From: Pauljensenia sp. | GTDB lineage: Bacteria > Actinomycetota > Actinomycetes > Actinomycetales > Actinomycetaceae | DNA length: 13,339 nt | NCBI GenBank assembly: GCA_029983625.1 | Contig: JASBZF010000047.1 | Coordinates: 1-13,339 of the forward strand | Direction: 5' to 3' | In this document: positions 1-8,700 of the stretch, piece by piece | How the letters are laid out: the number at the start of each line of letters is the position of its first letter | How positions within the stretch are numbered: the stretch's first letter is position 1 | Notes under the pieces: model-generated | What the model saw: only the letters and a program-made list of their open reading frames with translations | The model's database searches: none | What the model was told of the DNA's origin: nothing | Made by a program: the position numbers and the translations under genes

Positions 1-1
1 C

Positions 2-811
2 ACGCTCACTGCCGAGGGCGACCGTGTGATCGTTCATCAAGATCTCGGTGGACGCACAATGGATGCTGAAGATTTCAACGATCCTCATCTTCTTCCCGCT
101 TCTCTTGGCAAAGCCCTGGCCAGCCTGCATAATCTGCCCGACGCTGTGTACACCGGGATTCACTTACCCGCATATACCACTCAAGAGTGCCGAGATCGCC
201 TCTTCGCGATGCTTGATGAGGCCGCAGCACAGATCCTCATCCCCGCTAATTTGTGGAATCGTTGGGAGGCGGCTCTCGACGACGTGTCTCTGTGGCGTTT
301 TTCCCCCGCCCCGATCCACGGTGATTTGCAAGAAAACTCCGTGATCGTTGATTCTGGCACAGTCAGGGCCTTCACCGGCTTCACTTCTGCGCATTTAGGC
401 GATCCAGCTCAAGATATCGCCTGGGTGCTCGCCCAGGCGTGCGACGATTTCCTCGAACGTTTCAAGGAAGCGTATTCCCTTGAGCGCACCCACACTGATC
501 TTCAGTTGTTCACTCGCGCTCAGCTGCTTTCAGAACTTGCCATTGTCAGATGGCTCGTCCACGGCCTTCACGCAGAAGATCCTTCGATCATCGCTGATGC
601 GCGCGAAATGCTATCGGAGCTGAGCCGAGACCTTGGCGATGCGGATCTGATGCCCAATCACCGCATGACGAACCTTCCGTGTGATGATTCACCTGCAGCG
701 ACCGCATCAGGCATTGTCGAAGACCAGGCGCGCTTTGCCCCACCAGACGATGCTCCCACAGAACGTCTCGACCTTCACAAGGGCACCGACACCACGGAAG
801 AACTCTCTTGA
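2..811 (+). CDS. Phosphotransferase (APH/choline-kinase fold), 3' part, 5' end outside window
   Basis: The reading frame is open to the left edge of the window, so about 269 C-terminal residues are visible and the true start lies upstream; the GTG at 26 is internal. The segment IVHQDLGGR resembles the end of the N-lobe of aminoglycoside/macrolide phosphotransferases. PIHGDLQENSVIVD matches the catalytic loop HGDxxxxN, with the catalytic Asp and the following Asn present. The next motif, usually (I/V)D(W/F)xxAxxGDPxxD, reads FTGFTSAHLGDPAQD: the GDPxxD part is intact but the metal-binding Asp aligns with Gly (codon 377-379). The last ~55 residues are acidic, Pro/Asp-rich and probably disordered. 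Family membership is well supported by the fold motifs. The substrate cannot be read from the sequence, and an antibiotic-resistance role should not be assumed. It converges with adnB, 118 bp away. Confidence 0.8.
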   Translation, partial: TLTAEGDRVIVHQDLGGRTMDAEDFNDPHLLPASLGKALASLHNLPDAVYTGIHLPAYTTQECRDRLFAMLDEAAAQILIPANLWNRWEAALDDVSLWRFSPAPIHGDLQENSVIVDSGTVRAFTGFTSAHLGDPAQDIAWVLAQACDDFLERFKEAYSLERTHTDLQLFTRAQLLSELAIVRWLVHGLHAEDPSIIADAREMLSELSRDLGDADLMPNHRMTNLPCDDSPAATASGIVEDQARFAPPDDAPTERLDLHKGTDTTEELS

Positions 812-829
812 AAATCACCCTGATCTTTT

Positions 830-848
830 CAGTGGTTCTTCCCCACTG
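830..848 (+). terminator. Weak hairpin after the phosphotransferase gene
   Basis: CAGTGG (830-835) and CCACTG (843-848) form a perfect 6-bp stem with a 7-nt loop, 19 bp after the phosphotransferase stop codon. A broken T-rich stretch (TTGGTCCTTTCC) follows on the plus strand rather than a clean T run. It may end plus-strand transcripts between the convergent genes. There is no T tract on the minus side, so it is a poor candidate for terminating adnB. Confidence 0.35.
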
Positions 849-896
849 TTGGTCCTTTCCGTCTGTTGGTCTTTCCAATCTGTCAGCTTTCCCTGC
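846..896. repeat. Three imperfect tandem copies of a 17-bp unit
   Basis: The intergenic stretch holds three consecutive 17-bp units beginning CTGT: 846-862 (CTGTTGGTCCTTTCCGT), 863-879 (CTGTTGGTCTTTCCAAT) and 880-896 (CTGTCAGCTTTCCCTGC). The first two are very similar and the third is degraded. The repeat is non-coding and lies between the convergent phosphotransferase and adnB genes. No function is evident; replication slippage is the simplest explanation. Confidence 0.45.
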
Positions 897-929
897 TATT
901 GAACGCTGAACGATTGCGCGGCATCGCCT

Positions 930-3900
930 TCACTTTTCCGTGGCCTCTGTTGCCTCGTCATGTGTTTTTTCAGTCTCCGTGTCCTTGGCTTTCGTTCCTT
1001 TCGATGCCTCACTTTCCCTTAAAGAATCTCCCTGAGATTGAAGAGCGTTGATAACAAGTTCCTCAAGGGAGACTGCGGGGTCTATTCCCGCTAGTTTTTC
1101 AATCGCTGCCAGATCGATCATTTCACCCGTCGCCACAAAGGCAAGAACAGCGTGAACTTCAGATTCAGGAATGTCGCGCACGCGCGCCCACGCGGCGCGG
1201 TAGAGCCGAAGTTGTGTCGCGAAGTAGCGAAGTTTCGCTGCATCCATCCCCGGATGCGGCACCATTCCAGACTTCCAATCGACGACCACGATACGTCCTT
1301 GCCCATCGCGAAAAACTGCGTCGATACGACCGGAAACACTCATTCCCGCAAGCTCCAGCGAGAAAGGCTCTTCGATTGCAATCGGTACACCCGATCTGAC
1401 AATTTCAAGCTGAGCAAAATGCTCCGTCATCTTCTGGAAACGCGCCTGTCCCGCTTCGTTCAGGGAGTCAAGACCTGTGATCGCTTCTTCCCAGAGTTCA
1501 CCGGAAGCTTGGCGAAGTTGACGTTCTGCCCACATGTGGAACAGTGTGCCCAAGGATGAGTTTTCTACGGGCGCTTGCGGCATTGGGCGACGTGCTTTCA
1601 GCGCATAAGAATGCGGATCCTCCAGGAGGGACGAGACCGCAGTAGCGGGAATCCGATCCGTCCAAATCACCTGCTCGGACTCTTCTGCACGCAGACGACG
1701 CTCGTGGAGAAGAGCCGTAACGTCACGTACCCGTTCCGTCATCCCCATGTCGGACAGGACAGCGAAAACATCCGCATCCGAATGCAGCATGGATCGTGCT
1801 CGACGTACCCGTTCAGCTGATGCGGCGACAAGTTCACGCGATGGTCCCGGAGCAACAGGGAAAGACGGAGCCGTATCCTTTGCGCGTACAGTCGCTAAAT
1901 CCTCTGCTTCTGGACAGGGACAGATGGCTGACTCAAGTTCGTGAAGAGAGCAGCTAAAAGCCTCACGTCCTTCAGCATCCAGGTGTTCTTTCCTCCCGTT
2001 GATAAAAGTAATCTCTTGCTTCTCAAGGATCGTCTTCGTGTCATTCACGAGGGCGAAGCGGGCTTCTTCGAGATAACGTGAGGGCGGATGAGGTTTCTTT
2101 GCCGTATCGAACCAGGATCCGATCAGAAGTTCGTCGTGTTTCGCCCTGGTGAGAGCCACGTAGGCGAGGCGGCGTTCTTCACGTTCGGCGTGGCAGCCAA
2201 GCGCCGGCTTATAAGTTTTTTCCAGCCAGTTCTTGAATGCGGAGGCGGGAGTCCTCCCCTCGCTCAGGTCGATAGTGGAGTCAGGCAGGTCCCTTGCGTC
2301 CCCGCGCAGATGATGCGGAAGTTCACCCGCGTCATTGACCCACCCTGAAGACGATGGGGGCGCCTCATTCCACATAATGAATTTGGAGGAATCATGCGAG
2401 GGGAAGGAGCCGTCAGTGAGGCCGAAAACAACCACCCCATCCCATTCCAGACCTTTTGATTGGTGAATCGTGAGGATCTGAACGGCAAGAGGATCTACTT
2501 CGACCGCAGGCCCCGCTAGTCCTCTCTCATTTTCTTCAGCTGCCACAAGCCAGGCAAGAAGTCCTGATAGGGATGGGGCTTCCACAGATTCTTCGAAGTG
2601 GGCAACCACATCAATGAAAGCATCGAGGGATTCCCGCGCTCCCACCCCCAAGGGATCAGCGATCGCATCATCACTAATGGACAAAAGATGCATCGCGCGT
2701 TCCGCAAGTTCCACGAGTCCACGTCCTCTCAGAGAACGCAAGGTCTTCAGACGCGAAGCGAGAATACTGACCCGACGCCACGCTGTTTCAGTAAAAGCCG
2801 GTGAGTTTTTCGAAAACTGCCATCCCGGTTCTGGGGGATTATCAACGGCTTCGAGAAGGAAAGCTGAACGGCGTTCCCTCCCCTGCTGTACGGCGAGTTC
2901 ACCGGCCCATTTCCCAAGAAGTGACAGATCAGCTGCTCCTAGATCAAGTCTGACGAGCAGGCGCACAAGTGCGGGGGCATTATGCACATTCTCGGTAATT
3001 TCCAGCGCCGACCTCAGGTCAGAGACGACGGGCTGATCAAGTAGACCCCCTAAGCCGATTATCTGTGTTGGAATTCCTCGATCTCGTAAAGCACGATCAA
3101 TGGGGAGGAAATGTTTACGTTTCCTCGCAAGAACTGCGATCGAGTATGCCTCACCCCGGTGCAGATCCCTCAGTTTTTCAATGTATTCTGCGACCTCGCT
3201 GGCTGCGCTTTCCACTGTTGGCACATAGGCGATACGCACATGTCCCTCACCGGCAAAAGATGATTCGACAAGCGCAGGAGAAGCAGCGGTGCGAGCACTT
3301 TTACGTAAGGGATCAGCAACCCGATTCGCTGCGGTGAGGATCCTACGGTCATTGCGCCATGCGGTAGAAAGCGCAAGCATCTTTCCTTTCGATCCTCGTG
3401 TCGAGAACCTCTCAAGGAAAGAGTCAAGAGAAGAAGCTGAGGCTCCGCGCCAACCGTAGATCGCCTGATTGGGATCACCAACAGCCGTCACTGGATGATC
3501 GTGGAAAAGAGCAGAGAGCAAGCTCATCTGAATCACCGAGGTGTCTTGGAACTCGTCGAGAAGAACGAAACGATGTTCAGCGCGTATCGAAGCAACTGCT
3601 TCGGGTGAGGAATGCACAATCCGCGTCGCAAGGAGGAGTTGATCTGAGAAGTCCAGGACTCTCATGTGTCTTTTCCTACGCTGAAACTCTGCAATCGGTT
3701 CCAGGAAAGCAATACGGCGCCGATTCGCACGGATCGCATCGCGAATGGCGTCATTCCCCGCCGGGATTTCCTCAAGTTCTGTCGAATATTCCTCAAGACG
3801 AGTACGCGCCGTCTCAAGGTCGTACTCGTGTTCGGCCAACTGTCCAGAAAGGCTCAGTGCTTTCTTTACGGCGCTCGCGATCGACAGATCGGGATCAATA

Positions 3901-4361
3901 GCTGTCGGCCAAGCCATGAGGATATCCGTCATGAGTTGAACACAAGCCGCTTCCCCGAGCATACGGAAATCGGGATCTATCCCAATACGCAACGCATGTT
4001 CTCCCACAATTCTTTGAGCGAAAGCGTTGTACGTCAGCGACACCGGGGATTCTGTCGCCTCAATCCTGGGCATCGCTTTCGCCAGGAGACCAATGCGTTT
4101 CGATAGGCGTTCGGCAAGTTCACCTGCAGCCTTCTTTGTGAAAGTTAGTCCAAGGACTTGACCGGGAGTGATCTCCTCATGATTGGCTAGGGCACACAAG
4201 ACCCTCATCGCCATTGTTTCTGTTTTCCCAGAACCTGCACCCGCAACGACAAGCACAGGATCCAAGGCAGCTTCGATGATCGCTTCCTGCTCTTTCGTGG
4301 GAACAACCTTCGGATCCACGATTGCTTGGATCTGCTGAGCTGACAGCATAGTTCTTTCCAT
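930..4361 (-). CDS. adnB: AdnB: UvrD-like helicase/RecB-family nuclease subunit of the AdnAB break-resection complex
   Basis: This 1143-residue protein is close in length to mycobacterial AdnB. It carries a complete SF1A motor: Q motif PTKEQ (21-25), Walker A AGAGSGKT (40-47), motif II LLDEFQDTS, motif III VGDPNQAIYGWRG, motif V TIHQSKGLEWDGVVVFGL and motif VI YVALTRAK. A C-terminal RecB-type nuclease follows, with GTLFHMWAE, GRIDAVF, the catalytic VVVDWKSG and QLRLY. No four-Cys iron-sulfur set is seen around this nuclease. By homology it forms a heterodimer with AdnA that unwinds and resects double-strand DNA ends. The last ~30 residues are Lys/Glu/Thr-rich and low in complexity. The ATG at 4361 directly follows the adnA stop codon, which points to one operon with translational coupling; an in-frame ATG at 4349 is an alternative start. 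Confidence 0.93.
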   Translation of the reverse strand: MERTMLSAQQIQAIVDPKVVPTKEQEAIIEAALDPVLVVAGAGSGKTETMAMRVLCALANHEEITPGQVLGLTFTKKAAGELAERLSKRIGLLAKAMPRIEATESPVSLTYNAFAQRIVGEHALRIGIDPDFRMLGEAACVQLMTDILMAWPTAIDPDLSIASAVKKALSLSGQLAEHEYDLETARTRLEEYSTELEEIPAGNDAIRDAIRANRRRIAFLEPIAEFQRRKRHMRVLDFSDQLLLATRIVHSSPEAVASIRAEHRFVLLDEFQDTSVIQMSLLSALFHDHPVTAVGDPNQAIYGWRGASASSLDSFLERFSTRGSKGKMLALSTAWRNDRRILTAANRVADPLRKSARTAASPALVESSFAGEGHVRIAYVPTVESAASEVAEYIEKLRDLHRGEAYSIAVLARKRKHFLPIDRALRDRGIPTQIIGLGGLLDQPVVSDLRSALEITENVHNAPALVRLLVRLDLGAADLSLLGKWAGELAVQQGRERRSAFLLEAVDNPPEPGWQFSKNSPAFTETAWRRVSILASRLKTLRSLRGRGLVELAERAMHLLSISDDAIADPLGVGARESLDAFIDVVAHFEESVEAPSLSGLLAWLVAAEENERGLAGPAVEVDPLAVQILTIHQSKGLEWDGVVVFGLTDGSFPSHDSSKFIMWNEAPPSSSGWVNDAGELPHHLRGDARDLPDSTIDLSEGRTPASAFKNWLEKTYKPALGCHAEREERRLAYVALTRAKHDELLIGSWFDTAKKPHPPSRYLEEARFALVNDTKTILEKQEITFINGRKEHLDAEGREAFSCSLHELESAICPCPEAEDLATVRAKDTAPSFPVAPGPSRELVAASAERVRRARSMLHSDADVFAVLSDMGMTERVRDVTALLHERRLRAEESEQVIWTDRIPATAVSSLLEDPHSYALKARRPMPQAPVENSSLGTLFHMWAERQLRQASGELWEEAITGLDSLNEAGQARFQKMTEHFAQLEIVRSGVPIAIEEPFSLELAGMSVSGRIDAVFRDGQGRIVVVDWKSGMVPHPGMDAAKLRYFATQLRLYRAAWARVRDIPESEVHAVLAFVATGEMIDLAAIEKLAGIDPAVSLEELVINALQSQGDSLRESEASKGTKAKDTETEKTHDEATEATEK

Positions 4362-7300
4362 TTAGTCCACCGTCTTTCGACCCTGATCGTAAGCAGGGCA
4401 CACCTTCGTAAATCCGCAGTATTGACAGGTTTTGCGATCCGGGTTCGCAAGGAAAACACTGCCGCGAAGACTGTCGGCCACAGCGCTTAAGGTATCGAGC
4501 CAGTAGTTCCGTTTTTCCTCGTCGAATGCTTTTTGATGGCGCTCAACCGGTTTCTTTTCATTGAGATACACCAGCCTCGCATCGACGACCTTATGCCCCA
4601 ATTGCGCAAGGGCCAGTTGGTAAAGGGCGAGCTGAGGATGCTGCTCCGCCTCATTCACTGACACTTTCGACCCCGACTTCAGATCAACGATCCGCACGCC
4701 CTCGTCTACTTTTTCGATGCGGTCAATTCTGCCGCTGATGACAACATCGCCAATTCGGACATCAATAGGAGTTTCGGTATCCACGTCTCCTGGAACTGCA
4801 AGGAAATAGGAGGCAAGATTACTCAGACGTTGACGTACTTTCTCCACGAATGCTTGCCCCTCCCAGGTATGCGCATCAATACCAAGAGCACACAGTTCCT
4901 TTTGGAGGAGTTCTTCAAGCTGTTCTTCGTTTGCGTGGGGAGCTTTTTCAGCAAGTGCATGAACAAGGGTGCCGATCTTCTGAGCATCCCCTGTTGGCCC
5001 TTCAGCGCCGATATCACTGAAGAACCACTTCAGGGGACAATTCATTGCCGACTCAAACTTCGACGGACTCAACCGAAGGAGACCTCGGGAAATTGGCGCA
5101 TCTGAAGAAAGAGGACCCTCACCCGTCCACGTAGAAGGATCCGCAGACACAATTCCCTCCCTCCACAAAAGAGCGAGAAGAAGTGCCGCTTCCTCACACT
5201 GAGCTTCATCGGTATCACGCGCTGCCACACGGCGCAGATCTGCGACCTGACCAAAAATATTCAAAGGAGCAGGTGCGGGCGAAAGAATCGGCGCAGCTTC
5301 CCCTTCCAGTCCCGCGCTTTGTGCAAGCTGCTCAAAAAATACTGAAGGAGCAGCATCTTCAGCGCTCACAGCCCCGATATGAAGCACGTGCGTGCAACGC
5401 GAAACCGCAGCCGCGAGGAGGCGACGCTCATCGTTGAGCACTTCTTTGCGCGCATTCTTTGGATTGTCGTCAAGGACAGTGCGTCCATCTTGAGAATCGG
5501 CGATCTTTCCCGTACCGAGTTCCGTGATGAGATCACCTCGTAGGGTACGGGTACGTAAGCGTGTATTCGGCCATACACCGTCTTGAAGTCCGACGACAGC
5601 AAGCACTTTCCAGTGACGGCCCACCGCTTGCGCGGGCGTGAGCACCGCAACACCCGGAGGACGCACACCGACGAGGGCGATAGTATCGATCGGTACTTGG
5701 TGATCGAGAAGCCCCCGCGCAAACTCAGCTGCTGTTCCTGAAGGATTGCGCTGTTCCCACACGTCAGCAACCCGCATGAGGGCCACGACCGCGTCAAGCT
5801 GGTCGTCGAACCAGGCAGAATCTTCATCTGCCTTCACGGCTCCTTCTTGCCAGGATTCAGCACGATCAGCCAGTTCCCACATGCGCCATAGGGCCTCCTG
5901 AGGGCGGCAAGACCCTACTTCCTTCCGCTCCTTCCAGAGCCGACACGCGCGTTCGAGATCTTCAGCCAGCTTCCCTTGTACACGAGTGCGCCATAGTGAC
6001 GGGTCCTCGAGAAGACGATTCACGTTCATCAGGAAAGCCGCTTGGTCCTCATCACTGTCAGCAAGGTGTGCTGCGTTCACACCGACAAGAAAACGATGCA
6101 GTTCCAAGGCATCGAGTCCGATCAATGGAGAAGAGACAAGCGCAGAAGCACGCTGTTCTTCCGTAGGGGAATCTTCCCCGACGATGAGTTCTAACAAAGC
6201 GCGCGTCGTCGGCTGCGCAGCAAAATCAAAAGCTCGCGTTCCGCCCTCGACCGGAACGCCACCGCGCCGAAGATAACGAGTAAACTCCTCAGCTTGGCTT
6301 GCCGAACGCACGATGACGGCCTGCTCAGTCCACGGGATTGAATCATGCAGACGGTGCTGCCTGAGCGCGTGAGCGATGTGGGCGCCGAGTTGGGCGTTCG
6401 ATCCGCCAATATGGGCATAAACGGCATCGGAATTGTGCGTCTTGCTTCCTTCGGCGCAACGCCTTGCAGGAGAACCCGTCTGCGGAATAGATTCCACAAT
6501 TTTATTCACGCAGGTACGTAGTCGCGGCCCCTGGCAGTGGACAGCACCGAGGTCCATCAGCTCCGCATCGATCGCCGCATATAAACGGCCATCTAGATGA
6601 GGTTCGCCCCCGCGATACCCAGCAATTGCCACATCTGGATCAGCGAATGCAACAACGCGACTTCCGGCTTCCACTAACGAGGTAAGCAAAGGGATCGTCG
6701 AAGGCGTGCAGTCTTGCAGATCATCCACGATCACAAGATTGGGCACTTCGCACTCCCCTTCCACACCGCGTACAGGGGCTTCCTTATCCCAGGATCGAAT
6801 AAGGTCAGCGGCAAGTGATTGGATTCTGGACAAATCCACCCGCACAACATCGCGGTGTTCAACTGAGAAAGCTTCGCCTGAAAGATAAGCCTCAAGGAGG
6901 ACACCCGCCGCCACCCATTCCGGGTGAGCGAAACGTTCCCCCGCACGCCTCAGTGCCGAACCGTCAAAACCCACTTCACCGGCCCGCGCAAAAAGATCGC
7001 GTAGTTCATTTCGGAACGCCGGAATCTGACGCATCTTGGCAGACAATGATTCCGGCCAAGGTGCTGGAACTTTCTCGATCAGTTCGGTGATGAGTTCATC
7101 TTGGAGCGCACCTGTCATCAGTTCGACTGGCCCTAGTGGGTCGTGACGATTCAAACGCCAGGTTGACACGACCGAGTATGCGAAGGAGGCCGGTGTCCTC
7201 ACGGGACGTACCGTTTGAGGTGCGAGAGCCTGGACGCGCGGCATCAAGACATCGGCTCGCACACGGTCCGGGACGAGAAGAATCGCATGCTCACCCCGCT

Positions 7301-7478
7301 TCACCGCATCTTCCAGTACAGCAAGCGCGCAGGTGGTGCGCCCCGAACCCGGAGCGCCCCTGACAATCAAGGAGGCAAGTCGAGCACGCTCACGCACCTT
7401 TTCTTGAGCATGATCGAGAGTGGGCAGATCAGCCCACCCTGCGGGCCGGGGCCTCACCTGAACACGAATTTCGCTCAT
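4362..7478 (-). CDS. adnA: AdnA: helicase-like/nuclease subunit of the AdnAB complex
   Basis: This 1038-residue protein is the promoter-proximal gene of the adnAB pair. The start ATG at 7478 has a good ribosome-binding site (GGGAGGA, 7 nt upstream). The motor motifs are degenerate. Walker A reads GAPGSGRTT (41-49) with Arg47 where Lys is expected. Motif II reads VDDLQD (251-256). Motif V is replaced by AVGRHWKVLAVVGLQDGVWP, and motif VI is AAAVSRC. The C-terminal RecB-type nuclease has GTLVHALAE, RIDRIE, IVDLKSGSK and QLALYQLAL. Four cysteines, C814 (NCPLKW) and C1018, C1021 and C1027 (CQYCGFTKVC), have the spacing of the AddB/Cas4-type 4Fe-4S nuclease. By homology it partners AdnB in end resection for recombination repair. 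Degenerate motifs suit its role as the secondary motor, but the Lys-to-Arg change is notable. Confidence 0.93.
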   Translation of the reverse strand: MSEIRVQVRPRPAGWADLPTLDHAQEKVRERARLASLIVRGAPGSGRTTCALAVLEDAVKRGEHAILLVPDRVRADVLMPRVQALAPQTVRPVRTPASFAYSVVSTWRLNRHDPLGPVELMTGALQDELITELIEKVPAPWPESLSAKMRQIPAFRNELRDLFARAGEVGFDGSALRRAGERFAHPEWVAAGVLLEAYLSGEAFSVEHRDVVRVDLSRIQSLAADLIRSWDKEAPVRGVEGECEVPNLVIVDDLQDCTPSTIPLLTSLVEAGSRVVAFADPDVAIAGYRGGEPHLDGRLYAAIDAELMDLGAVHCQGPRLRTCVNKIVESIPQTGSPARRCAEGSKTHNSDAVYAHIGGSNAQLGAHIAHALRQHRLHDSIPWTEQAVIVRSASQAEEFTRYLRRGGVPVEGGTRAFDFAAQPTTRALLELIVGEDSPTEEQRASALVSSPLIGLDALELHRFLVGVNAAHLADSDEDQAAFLMNVNRLLEDPSLWRTRVQGKLAEDLERACRLWKERKEVGSCRPQEALWRMWELADRAESWQEGAVKADEDSAWFDDQLDAVVALMRVADVWEQRNPSGTAAEFARGLLDHQVPIDTIALVGVRPPGVAVLTPAQAVGRHWKVLAVVGLQDGVWPNTRLRTRTLRGDLITELGTGKIADSQDGRTVLDDNPKNARKEVLNDERRLLAAAVSRCTHVLHIGAVSAEDAAPSVFFEQLAQSAGLEGEAAPILSPAPAPLNIFGQVADLRRVAARDTDEAQCEEAALLLALLWREGIVSADPSTWTGEGPLSSDAPISRGLLRLSPSKFESAMNCPLKWFFSDIGAEGPTGDAQKIGTLVHALAEKAPHANEEQLEELLQKELCALGIDAHTWEGQAFVEKVRQRLSNLASYFLAVPGDVDTETPIDVRIGDVVISGRIDRIEKVDEGVRIVDLKSGSKVSVNEAEQHPQLALYQLALAQLGHKVVDARLVYLNEKKPVERHQKAFDEEKRNYWLDTLSAVADSLRGSVFLANPDRKTCQYCGFTKVCPAYDQGRKTVD

Positions 7479-7553
7479 GACTCAATCCTCCCTCAGCCCA
7501 TAGGCATGTGCGGCACCTAGCATGAAGGTAAGAGCATTCCCCGAGGAGGACAT
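7479..7553. promoter_or_regulatory. Short divergent intergenic region between adnA and the DUF3107 gene
   Basis: This 75-bp region separates two divergent starts and must hold, or overlap, the expression signals of both. Strong ribosome-binding sites are visible: GGGAGGA on the minus strand for adnA, and GAGGAGG just before the ATG at 7554 on the plus strand. A weak -10-like TAGCAT lies near 7518 on the plus strand, without a recognisable -35. Promoters are therefore inferred from the gene layout rather than seen. Confidence 0.35.
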
Positions 7554-7778
7554 ATGAACATCACAATCGGTATCCGCAGCTCCGCCCGTGACATTTCCAT
7601 CGACCTTGATATTGAACGCGAAGAACTCGTGTCGCGCGTTCATGCGGCAGTCCAATCGCTTTCCGTCCTCGATCTCACGGACAATAAAGGACAGCAATAT
7701 CTCATCCCCGCCCGCTCAATCGCCTACGTTCAGATCGGAGAGCAGATCGAACGTCGCGTCGGGTTCGCCCTCGCCTAA
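7554..7778 (+). CDS. DUF3107 family small protein
   Basis: This 74-residue protein begins MNITIGIRSSARDI and has the shape of the actinobacterial DUF3107 family, which includes M. tuberculosis Rv3208A (TB9.4). Family members are about 75-95 residues long. Visible features are an N-terminal beta strand (NITIGI), an acidic Asp/Glu stretch, and a C-terminal segment YLIPARSIAYVQIGE; this last part (a residue set followed by IAYVxxG and a G-F-A-like end) is what I associate with the family. There is no signal peptide or membrane segment. The start is set by a strong GAGGAGG ribosome-binding site. Its function is not established; in mycobacteria the gene also sits beside the MiaE-like gene and rhlE, as it does here. 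Confidence 0.85.
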   Translation: MNITIGIRSSARDISIDLDIEREELVSRVHAAVQSLSVLDLTDNKGQQYLIPARSIAYVQIGEQIERRVGFALA

Positions 7779-7821
7779 ACGCTTGACACCCGGAAAGCCC
7801 TGTTCCCACAGGAAGCAAGGC

Positions 7822-7875
7822 AGATGCACGAGGGCGGAGCAGCATCAGCTTTTCGATGCGCCCCCTCGTGCATCT
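7822..7875. terminator. Large inverted repeat between convergent genes, probable bidirectional terminator
   Basis: Perfect 13-bp arms AGATGCACGAGGG (7822-7834) and CCCTCGTGCATCT (7863-7875) enclose 28 nt, which contain a second small stem, GCATC/GATGC. The right arm ends exactly at the stop codon of the convergent MiaE-like gene, and the left arm lies 43 bp after the DUF3107 stop. No T run follows on either strand, so it would be a structure-only terminator or an mRNA 3'-end stabiliser rather than a classical intrinsic terminator. Confidence 0.6.
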
Positions 7876-8505
7876 CTATGCCTTGAGATTAAGCTGAGCC
7901 ATTCTTTGACCGTGACGCTTCGTCACGAAATCTGCAATCTCGTCAGCTGTATCAGGATCCCGCGCAAGATCTGGGTGAGTAAACAGAGTCGCCCTCGCTA
8001 ATCCAAGAACTTCACCGGCAACACGGCGCGCCCACAGTGACAAACGAGCCGCAAGCTGTGGATCAGCAGCGATCAGCGGCGCCAAATGCTGCCGCTCCCA
8101 CTCCCCCTGCGTCAAATCCCAATCGGTGACCGCAGCGTCAAACAGTTCGTGACGCGTTGCGACTTCGCACAGGAGATCCCCCATGATGCCGACGGTCACA
8201 TAGGTTTTGACTGTGCGCTCACACCAGGTCGTCGGTCGCGTCCTCGCATCAAGATCATCGTAGAGACCTGAATATTGGCCCGCAGCGGCAAGAAGATCAA
8301 CACCTCGATGAGTCGCCCACACGTTAAGCTGTTCAAAAATCGTGAAAGCGCGCGCCGACATTCGTGCATGGGCAACATGGGCTTCGATATCCGGCGCCTG
8401 ATCACCGTCTTTGGCCAGTCGCGTCATCGCTGCAAGCGCAGAATAGGCGAGCAAGCCAATGACATCAATGTCTGCAGAAGAAACGGGGGCGTATGAGGTG
8501 TCCAT
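7876..8505 (-). CDS. Ferritin-fold (MiaE-like) hydroxylase-related protein
   Basis: The protein, about 209 residues from ATG 8505, matches the actinobacterial ferritin-like family typified by Rv3210c and annotated as tRNA-(ms2io6A)-hydroxylase-like. It is almost all helical. Visible signatures are the first helix IGLLAYSALAAMTRLAKDG, a second helix with HVAHARMSARAFTIFEQL, and a third with TVGIMGDLLCEVA, which follow the family's helical-bundle layout. Candidate metal ligands are spread over these helices (Glu and His in H-x2-H and E-Q-L contexts), but I cannot confirm a complete di-iron set. The real tRNA hydroxylase activity of this branch is unproven. The frame extends to an ATG at 8583 (235 residues), but that start lacks a ribosome-binding site and the extra 26 residues look unlike the family; ATG 8505 has CTGGAG close upstream. 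Start choice is moderately confident. Confidence 0.75.
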   Translation of the reverse strand: MDTSYAPVSSADIDVIGLLAYSALAAMTRLAKDGDQAPDIEAHVAHARMSARAFTIFEQLNVWATHRGVDLLAAAGQYSGLYDDLDARTRPTTWCERTVKTYVTVGIMGDLLCEVATRHELFDAAVTDWDLTQGEWERQHLAPLIAADPQLAARLSLWARRVAGEVLGLARATLFTHPDLARDPDTADEIADFVTKRHGQRMAQLNLKA

Positions 8506-8689
8506 ACTCTCCAGAGTAATCCCGTCAGACGATGACCTTCTTACCTTTCGTACACACTGTTGCCGCCAAAGTTCAGCGTTCATGCCCTGATTTTCAAGGA
8601 AAGAAGATTATTGACAGCATATTCATAGGGAAAGTAGGGAAAAGAAGTGAGTGAGGCCATAACTACTCGGCCTCTTTCCCGCCTCCTCG

Positions 8690-8695
8690 TACAAT
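8690..8695 (+). promoter_or_regulatory. Possible -10 element for the DEAD-box helicase gene
   Basis: TACAAT is one base from the TATAAT consensus and lies 120 bp before the GTG start at 8815. A start of transcription near 8702 would place the first nucleotide at the base of a hairpin. No good -35 hexamer is found 16-19 bp upstream. A TTGACA at 8611-8616 has only a poor -10 partner (TAGGGA, 8635-8640, 18-bp spacer). Both are listed as weak candidates. Confidence 0.35.
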
Positions 8696-8700
8696 GAGGA

